DNA of 64,000 bases from Parasporobacterium paucivorans DSM 15970 (GTDB lineage: Bacteria > Bacillota > Clostridia > Lachnospirales > Lachnospiraceae): assembly GCF_900141895.1 (NCBI RefSeq), contig NZ_FQYT01000016.1, positions 1 through 64,000 on the forward strand, written 5' to 3'. Under the pieces are notes generated by a model. That model was given only the letters and a program-made list of their open reading frames with translations, was not told the origin of the DNA and ran no database searches. The position numbers were made by a program, and so were the translations under genes. How positions within the stretch are numbered: the stretch's first letter is position 1; every line of letters starts with the position of its first letter. Positions 62,492 to 64,000 of the stretch are shown piece by piece.

Positions 62492-63448
62492 CTACACGTT
62501 CAGATACCAGTTGTCAATAACCCATTTCATAAATTCGAAATTTGTACGTATCATATCGTTATCTTGATAATATTCTATATTCCGCATCATACGCTCTTCG
62601 AACTTCCTTAATCGTTCAACAGCTTTTTCTTGTACTCCTTTGCTTGTAACTATTTTTTCATACACATAAAGAAGTGTAACTATTTGCTGTACTCTTGCAT
62701 TGCTCATCTTCTTCTCTCGAACATTTTTTGATACAGACTTTATTCTGGCTAATTTATGCAATACTTCATAGCTTGTATCATATTGAGCTGTATCAGCCTT
62801 AAGATCATTTATTATACAGCTACTATGTGCGGCAGCATTACGGATATCTTTACATGTTTTCAACATGAAATATTTGTTTTTCATTTTCTTATCTTGAAAT
62901 CTACTGGCGCAGAAACCATAAAACGAAACAAGTCGACCAAATGGAATCAATTCTAAGAATACCCACAATGGAAAATTCTCAGGATATCTCGAAAACAAAT
63001 CTCCGCAATACACAGAGTTTTCATTTCGATTTATTTCATTCATTAATCTATTTCTTTGATCTTCCGTTTGTGAGTTAATAAAATCTTCGCAAATTGCATA
63101 CCCATCTTCACCTAAATCTTCTGCCAAACGCAAAAGTTCAATTTTGGTATAATGTTCAATATCAAACGACAATTGGGCAAGCATATATCTCAGATCCATA
63201 TCAATTATTGCCAAGTCTTTCAAGTATCCAAAGTCCAATGAAATATATTTTCCTTCATTATCCCCGTCTTCATACTTTTCATAATTCTTTCTATACGAAG
63301 TCAGCTTAAAATAGTAATTATTATTTCTCAGGTATTCTTTTGCTTCTTCTTCATTTACAAGTTGAAAGGTAATACCCTTGTCTTTTAAATGTTGAACTTG
63401 TCCTTCTACACCTAGCATTGGCTTATATACAGATTTTTCCTGTTGCAT
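62492..63448 (-). CDS. Abi-family protein (AbiD/AbiF-like)
   Basis: 318 aa. The family marks are the N-terminal LKDKGITFQLVNEEEAKEYL followed by NNYYFKLTSYRKNY, and the C-terminal conserved RNAAAHSS motif, an R-x4-6-H signature seen in HEPN RNases. Abi_2 proteins abort phage infection, and the motif suggests RNA cleavage upon activation. It lies next to an Mrr-type endonuclease (34 bases apart) in AT-rich sequence, so both are likely parts of a defence locus. Confidence 0.88.
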   Translation of the reverse strand: MQQEKSVYKPMLGVEGQVQHLKDKGITFQLVNEEEAKEYLRNNNYYFKLTSYRKNYEKYEDGDNEGKYISLDFGYLKDLAIIDMDLRYMLAQLSFDIEHYTKIELLRLAEDLGEDGYAICEDFINSQTEDQRNRLMNEINRNENSVYCGDLFSRYPENFPLWVFLELIPFGRLVSFYGFCASRFQDKKMKNKYFMLKTCKDIRNAAAHSSCIINDLKADTAQYDTSYEVLHKLARIKSVSKNVREKKMSNARVQQIVTLLYVYEKIVTSKGVQEKAVERLRKFEERMMRNIEYYQDNDMIRTNFEFMKWVIDNWYLNV

Positions 63449-63481
63449 TTCATCCTACCTTTCCCTAGGCATATATTTTCA

Positions 63482-64000
63482 TCAATACGCATTTTCAATC
63501 TGCGTAGGAATATAAACATTCTTCAGCGGAATAATTGCCTTATATTTAGAATCTAACTTCTCATAATTCTTTAAAATTATATTTACAAATTCTTGACCAT
63601 CCATCAATCTCAGATTTGTTTTTATTTTTGCAAAATCCATCGCCTGTTTTGTAAAATCTCCGAGTGTTATAAACAATCCATACTCCCCAACTTCTACATT
63701 TCCGTACAAAGCTTGTACTGCAGGCGCTCCGATTGCCCCTTCTACACACTTTACCTGCACTTTAATTATTGGAGGTTCTATTCCAAGTTCATCTTTAAAT
63801 GCCACAATATCAATTCCACCATCTCCTGATTTCTTGGTAACTCTCGTATTATAGCCAATGATATTCAAAATATGTGCCACAAATGGTTCAAAGGCAAATC
63901 CTTTTAATTCTGTAAATAACTTTTTAAAAATAAAATCACTTGTTGTCTCTTCTACATTTGCAAAAATATCATCTATTGTATTATCATCGCTTTCGATAGC
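63482..64000 (-). CDS. Mrr-type restriction endonuclease, N-terminal part outside window
   Basis: The frame is open to the window edge (first visible residues AIESDDNTIDDIFANVEE), so the gene is 5'-partial. The C-terminal endonuclease domain shows GFAFEPFVAHILNIIGYN, then KKSGDGGIDIVAFKD with the catalytic Asp and IIKVQVKCVEG with the QxK element, followed by NVEVGEYGLFITLGDFTKQA. Mrr enzymes cut modified DNA. Nothing is known of its N-terminal DNA-binding part here. Confidence 0.88.
   Translation of the reverse strand, partial: AIESDDNTIDDIFANVEETTSDFIFKKLFTELKGFAFEPFVAHILNIIGYNTRVTKKSGDGGIDIVAFKDELGIEPPIIKVQVKCVEGAIGAPAVQALYGNVEVGEYGLFITLGDFTKQAMDFAKIKTNLRLMDGQEFVNIILKNYEKLDSKYKAIIPLKNVYIPTQIENAY

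Noticed and set aside
1-64000. CRISPR arrays, tRNA or rRNA genes
   Set aside because: No regularly spaced repeats, cloverleaf or rRNA sequence was noticed while reading; a tRNA scan was not possible.

Overview
The window looks like chromosomal DNA of an anaerobic, low-to-moderate GC Firmicute of the class Clostridia. The signs are strong purine-rich Shine-Dalgarno sites (AGGAGG, often TAAGGAG across stop codons), TTG/GTG starts, a terminator-targeted group II intron, a molybdenum aldehyde oxidoreductase, uroporphyrinogen-decarboxylase-like proteins, PucR/CdaR and LysR regulators, and no respiratory genes. I cannot name the genus. No rRNA, tRNA or CRISPR array was seen. Family names are recalled from protein patterns; nothing was searched.

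Left part (1-4.4 kb): the 5' half of a group II intron with the start of its reverse transcriptase, inserted directly behind the terminator of a URO-D-family gene; a LysR regulator; and a secreted lipoprotein with a beta-helical carbohydrate-binding domain.

Main metabolic block (4.4-22.4 kb): a large gene set around a xanthine-oxidase-family molybdenum aldehyde oxidoreductase. It contains a MocA-like nucleotidyltransferase fused to an HD domain, a histidine phosphatase, a TrsS-like radical SAM protein, a C-GCAxxG-C-C protein, a domain-permuted XdhC, a phenylacetate-CoA-ligase-like enzyme, a methyltransferase, a CxxC redox protein, a flavin/Fe-S dicluster protein, the oxidoreductase itself and a zinc alcohol dehydrogenase. 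This matches, from memory, the conserved cluster whose families are named after Desulfovibrio vulgaris DVU_1551 to DVU_1559. A sodium:solute symporter with two tiny membrane proteins sits inside it. The logical pathway is uptake, alcohol to aldehyde, aldehyde to acid, perhaps acid to CoA ester. Several parts occur twice, with one copy broken: a frameshifted redox protein, a truncated second symporter, and a free-standing copy of the dicluster protein's C-terminal domain.

Scar and second catabolic locus (22.5-29.1 kb): remnants of an IS3 transposase and a tyrosine recombinase abut a 5'-truncated PucR regulator. After an HD protein and a thioredoxin comes a second URO-D protein with an MFS transporter, divergent from a complete PucR/CdaR regulator.

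Accessory region (29.2-41.4 kb): an ADP-ribosylglycohydrolase, a diguanylate cyclase, small proteins of unknown role, a PD-(D/E)XK-like protein with a coupled partner, a decayed duplicate of a helix-hairpin-helix/PH-like gene pair, and an operon of DUF1643, methyltransferase and PLD-helicase genes that resembles a defence module.

Right part (42-64 kb): a lipoprotein, YolD with a Y-family polymerase, a YaiI-family protein, a WYL regulator beside sbcD-sbcC, a SHOCT membrane protein, a ferredoxin, a FUSC exporter, an arsenic operon (ArsR, ACR3, ArsC), a cation-homeostasis block (CorC-like, an Na,K-ATPase-like P-type ATPase, two TrkA proteins), a GNAT enzyme, then an Abi-family protein and an Mrr-type endonuclease cut by the window end.
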